A stretch of DNA of 7,899 nucleotides from JBHJGO01 sp050331715 (GTDB lineage Bacteria > Cyanobacteriota > Cyanobacteriia > Cyanobacteriales > Microcoleaceae), in contig JBHJGO010000113.1 in NCBI GenBank assembly GCA_050331715.1, forward strand, positions 1 to 7,899, in the 5' to 3' direction. The notes under the pieces are model-generated. The model saw only the letters and a program-made list of their open reading frames with translations, did not search any database and was not told where the DNA came from. The position numbers and the translations under genes were made by a program. Positions within the stretch are counted from its first letter, which is position 1. Each line of letters starts with the position of its first letter. Positions 5,578-7,899 of the stretch are shown piece after piece.

Positions 5578-7899
5578 ATGCTCCAACTGCGTGTCCAACA
5601 AATCGAACAGTTCTGCCTCTTTGATTTGTTCTGGGGGCAGGGACAACGCCTCTCAGCAAGGATGCCATTTCCTAAAGATTTGATTGATCTCTATCAGGAG
5701 TGGCACAGAACATATCTAAACTTTTATCAAGCCCAGCGCATCGAGAGCCCTGAATTAGAGAATCTAGACATTGAGAATTCTCCCCTGCGAGCCAGATCTA
5801 TTGGCAGTGGCACTCTCACGACTCCAATCACCGATTGGCACAGCCGTCTGACATCGGTCGAAACGCGATTGTTGTATAGCTTCCATCACTGGTTACGCAA
5901 TGATAAGCTGCACGAGATCCGAGCTACTGTTTTTCAGATCTGTCAAGCCCAACAAGATGCAAAATCCGTTGATTTATTGATTGCTTGTAGTTCGTCGGAG
6001 TTAGCCCATTTGCCCTGGGAGGTTTGGGAAGTTGGATCTGAATTTGGCACGACAGGTCGAATCCGCATTGCTCGAATACCAGTCAATATTCGGACGGAGC
6101 CTGCACCTGTCAATCTCAAGCGGTCTCGCGCTCGGGTTCTTGCAATCATTGGTCAGGACAAGACGCTGAATTTTCAGAATGATTTGAAAGCGTTGCAGGA
6201 GAAGCTGAAGTCTTTGGTCAAAATTGAGATGGTGGGTTGGCAACCGGGAAAGTCCATCAGAGAACTAGAAACGGAGATCAAAGGGGCGATAACGGATGAG
6301 CAGGGTTGGGATATTTTGTTTTTCGCAGGTCATAGCAATGAGGCGGAAGGGGTTGGGGGAGAATTAGGCATTGCCCCCGGTCGAAATCTTTCAATCAGAG
6401 ATATTGAATATCAGCTAGAAATTGCTAAGCAAAATGGCCTACAGTTTGCACTGTTTAATTCCTGTAAGGGTCTGAATATTGCTGAGTCTTTAATTGATTT
6501 GGGATTGAATCAGGTTGCTGTGATGCGGGAGCCGATTCATAATCGGGTGGCTCAGGAGTTTTTGTTGCAGTTCTTGGAGAATCTGGCGGAGTATAAGGAC
6601 GTTCAGGAGTGTTTGGCAACAACCTGTAGGTTTCTGAAGGTAGAAAAGTCATTTACTCATCCATCGGCTTATTTGATTCCTTCTTTGTTTCGCTATCCAA
6701 ATAGTGAGTGGTTTAGGCTGAAGCCAGCGGGCTGGAAGCATTCTTTGAAACAGTTTTTGCGCCCAAAATGGTATGAAGTCGTGGCGCTTTTAGCTTTATC
6801 AGTCTTAAGTCTGTCACCTGCGATTCAATATCAGCTACTAGAGCAGAGATTCAAAATACAGTCAGATTATCGTCAGTTTACCCAACAATTTCCAGACCAT
6901 GATCCTTCTCTTCTCTTGATTTACATTGAATCTGACCATAATCTTGACCGTAAATACATTGCTCAACTGATCGAGCATACCGCAAAGCTAAACCCTAAAG
7001 TTGTTGGACTTGATTATGTTCTACCTGGTGATAAACCTGGAGAAGATCAGAAGTTAGAAGCCTCTCTTGCTAATGCTAGAAATAGTTCGGAAATCTTGTA
7101 CATTTTCGGTACAGCTCAAAATGAGGGTAAACGTCTTTTGACACATTCTAAGTTTGCTGATCCGAGATGGCAGGGGGATATGCAGCTTTGGAACAATGGT
7201 CGATATATGACCTTATTGCCGTTAGAGCATGAGCAATGGCCTTTGCCTTTAAGTTATTTGATGGCACTTGCATACAAAGTTAGAGAATCTGAGCTGAAGT
7301 TATTGCATGTTAACAATCCTGATTACTTAACTGACAAACTTTTTTCTCGCTGGATGCGTCCTTCTTCAGTGACACAGTATTTTTATCGTTTTTATCAGTA
7401 CTGGTTTCACCCAATTATAGATTTTTCCACAAGCCCAGATCGGATTTATAAAAGTATTTCTGCCATGGATTTCTTGGAGATTCAGCTTGAGAATCCTCCT
7501 AAGGAATACTTGAAACCCGTGATTTTCATTGTGCCAGGAGGATATGATTCTGCTGGGGTCGTCTATGAGGGTGAAGACAATCTACCACCTCCCCCACCGC
7601 TCTGCTTAGGTGATATACGAACAGGTTTTGAGAATTTTTGTCGTATATTTGTTGGTGGTGAGGCTCATGCCTATATGTTTCATCACTTTCTGAAGCAGAA
7701 ACCAATAATACCGATTCCAGATCTATGGCTACTATGGCTTTTTGCACTAGCAGGCAAGATTTTTATTGTTACTATCGAGCAGTGTCAAATCAATCAAAAG
7801 TATGCTTTAACAACTATGCTATGTTGTACACTAACCTATTGCTTAATCAGTTTGCAGCTTTACATTTCGAGTTCCATTTTACTCCCTTTTCTGGCACCG
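5578..7899 (+). CDS. CHAT-CHASE2 membrane protein (caspase-like protease fused to an extracytoplasmic sensor), 3' end cut by the window
   Basis: The frame is open from ATG 5578 to the window edge, giving 774 residues without a stop. Residues 1-100 are a family-specific head (VQQIEQFCLFDLFWGQGQ, then LYQEWHRTYLNFYQ). Residues about 100-350 form a CHAT domain of the caspase-like clan, with ELAHLPWEVWE at 141-151, the probable catalytic His252 in FFAGHSNE, and Cys296 in LFNSCKG. A hydrophobic helix at about 400-418 (VVALLALSVLSLSPAI) leads into a CHASE2 domain (about 420-700) that includes LLLIYIES, KVVGLDYVLPGD and VGGEAHAYMFHHFL. Two more membrane helices follow, at about 714-734 and 741-763. 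The CHAT part should lie in the cytoplasm and CHASE2 outside the inner membrane. Most of the protein is present. No kinase or cyclase output domain is fused, so the CHAT domain itself is the likely output. It is the third operon gene; no strong ribosome site is seen. Base composition falls from about 50 to about 36 percent GC in the CHASE2 half. Confidence 0.9.
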   Translation, partial: MLQLRVQQIEQFCLFDLFWGQGQRLSARMPFPKDLIDLYQEWHRTYLNFYQAQRIESPELENLDIENSPLRARSIGSGTLTTPITDWHSRLTSVETRLLYSFHHWLRNDKLHEIRATVFQICQAQQDAKSVDLLIACSSSELAHLPWEVWEVGSEFGTTGRIRIARIPVNIRTEPAPVNLKRSRARVLAIIGQDKTLNFQNDLKALQEKLKSLVKIEMVGWQPGKSIRELETEIKGAITDEQGWDILFFAGHSNEAEGVGGELGIAPGRNLSIRDIEYQLEIAKQNGLQFALFNSCKGLNIAESLIDLGLNQVAVMREPIHNRVAQEFLLQFLENLAEYKDVQECLATTCRFLKVEKSFTHPSAYLIPSLFRYPNSEWFRLKPAGWKHSLKQFLRPKWYEVVALLALSVLSLSPAIQYQLLEQRFKIQSDYRQFTQQFPDHDPSLLLIYIESDHNLDRKYIAQLIEHTAKLNPKVVGLDYVLPGDKPGEDQKLEASLANARNSSEILYIFGTAQNEGKRLLTHSKFADPRWQGDMQLWNNGRYMTLLPLEHEQWPLPLSYLMALAYKVRESELKLLHVNNPDYLTDKLFSRWMRPSSVTQYFYRFYQYWFHPIIDFSTSPDRIYKSISAMDFLEIQLENPPKEYLKPVIFIVPGGYDSAGVVYEGEDNLPPPPPLCLGDIRTGFENFCRIFVGGEAHAYMFHHFLKQKPIIPIPDLWLLWLFALAGKIFIVTIEQCQINQKYALTTMLCCTLTYCLISLQLYISSSILLPFLAP

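Noticed and set aside
5943..6652. Minus-strand open frames opposite the CHAT domain
   Set aside because: The plus-strand frame contains the CHAT motifs and stays open for 774 codons; the minus frames carry no recognisable sequence.
2912..7899. A true type III-E CRISPR (Craspase) locus
   Set aside because: There is no CRISPR array, no gRAMP effector and no TPR before the CHAT domain; only the sigma, partner and CHAT layout is similar.

Overview
The window looks like a piece of a cyanobacterial chromosome, probably from a filamentous or otherwise large-genome species. The protein families point there: a TPS-domain (filamentous haemagglutinin N-terminal) exoprotein, a DUF1822-type protein, a CHAT-CHASE2 membrane protein and a large sigma-70-like protein are a familiar set of neighbours in cyanobacteria. 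Two perfect copies of the HIP1 octamer GCGATCGC (3733-3740 and 4548-4555) agree with this. No RNA gene, CRISPR array, insertion sequence or convincing terminator was seen.

Layout. On the minus strand, 7-2682 encodes a secreted adhesin-like protein: a signal peptide, a TPS domain, and a long series of beta-helix repeats. Its reading frame ends at a TAA in the middle of a repeat. The two codons after the TAA still match the repeat, so the gene has probably been cut short by a point nonsense change and its remainder lies beyond the window edge. A divergent control region of about 230 bases (2683-2911) follows, with several inverted and direct repeats and candidate promoters in both directions. 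On the plus strand there are three closely spaced genes that probably form an operon: a 460-residue sigma-70-like factor (2912-4294), a 394-residue two-domain DUF1822 protein (4354-5538), and a CHAT-CHASE2 protein (5578 to beyond 7899, cut by the window end near its C-terminus).

How the genes may work together. The third operon gene combines a caspase-like (CHAT) protease domain, with its His and Cys both present, with a membrane-anchored extracytoplasmic CHASE2 sensor. It sits next to a sigma-like factor and a two-domain protein joined by a Pro/Ala-rich linker. This resembles in plan the type III-E CRISPR accessory circuit, where the TPR-CHAT protease Csx29 cleaves Csx30 and thereby frees a sigma factor. 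My central hypothesis is a CRISPR-independent, membrane-sensing version of that logic: an external signal acts through CHASE2 on the CHAT protease, which cleaves the DUF1822 protein, which changes sigma-like factor activity and transcription of targets, possibly including the divergent adhesin gene. The domain assignments are reasonably supported by sequence. The pathway itself is inference.
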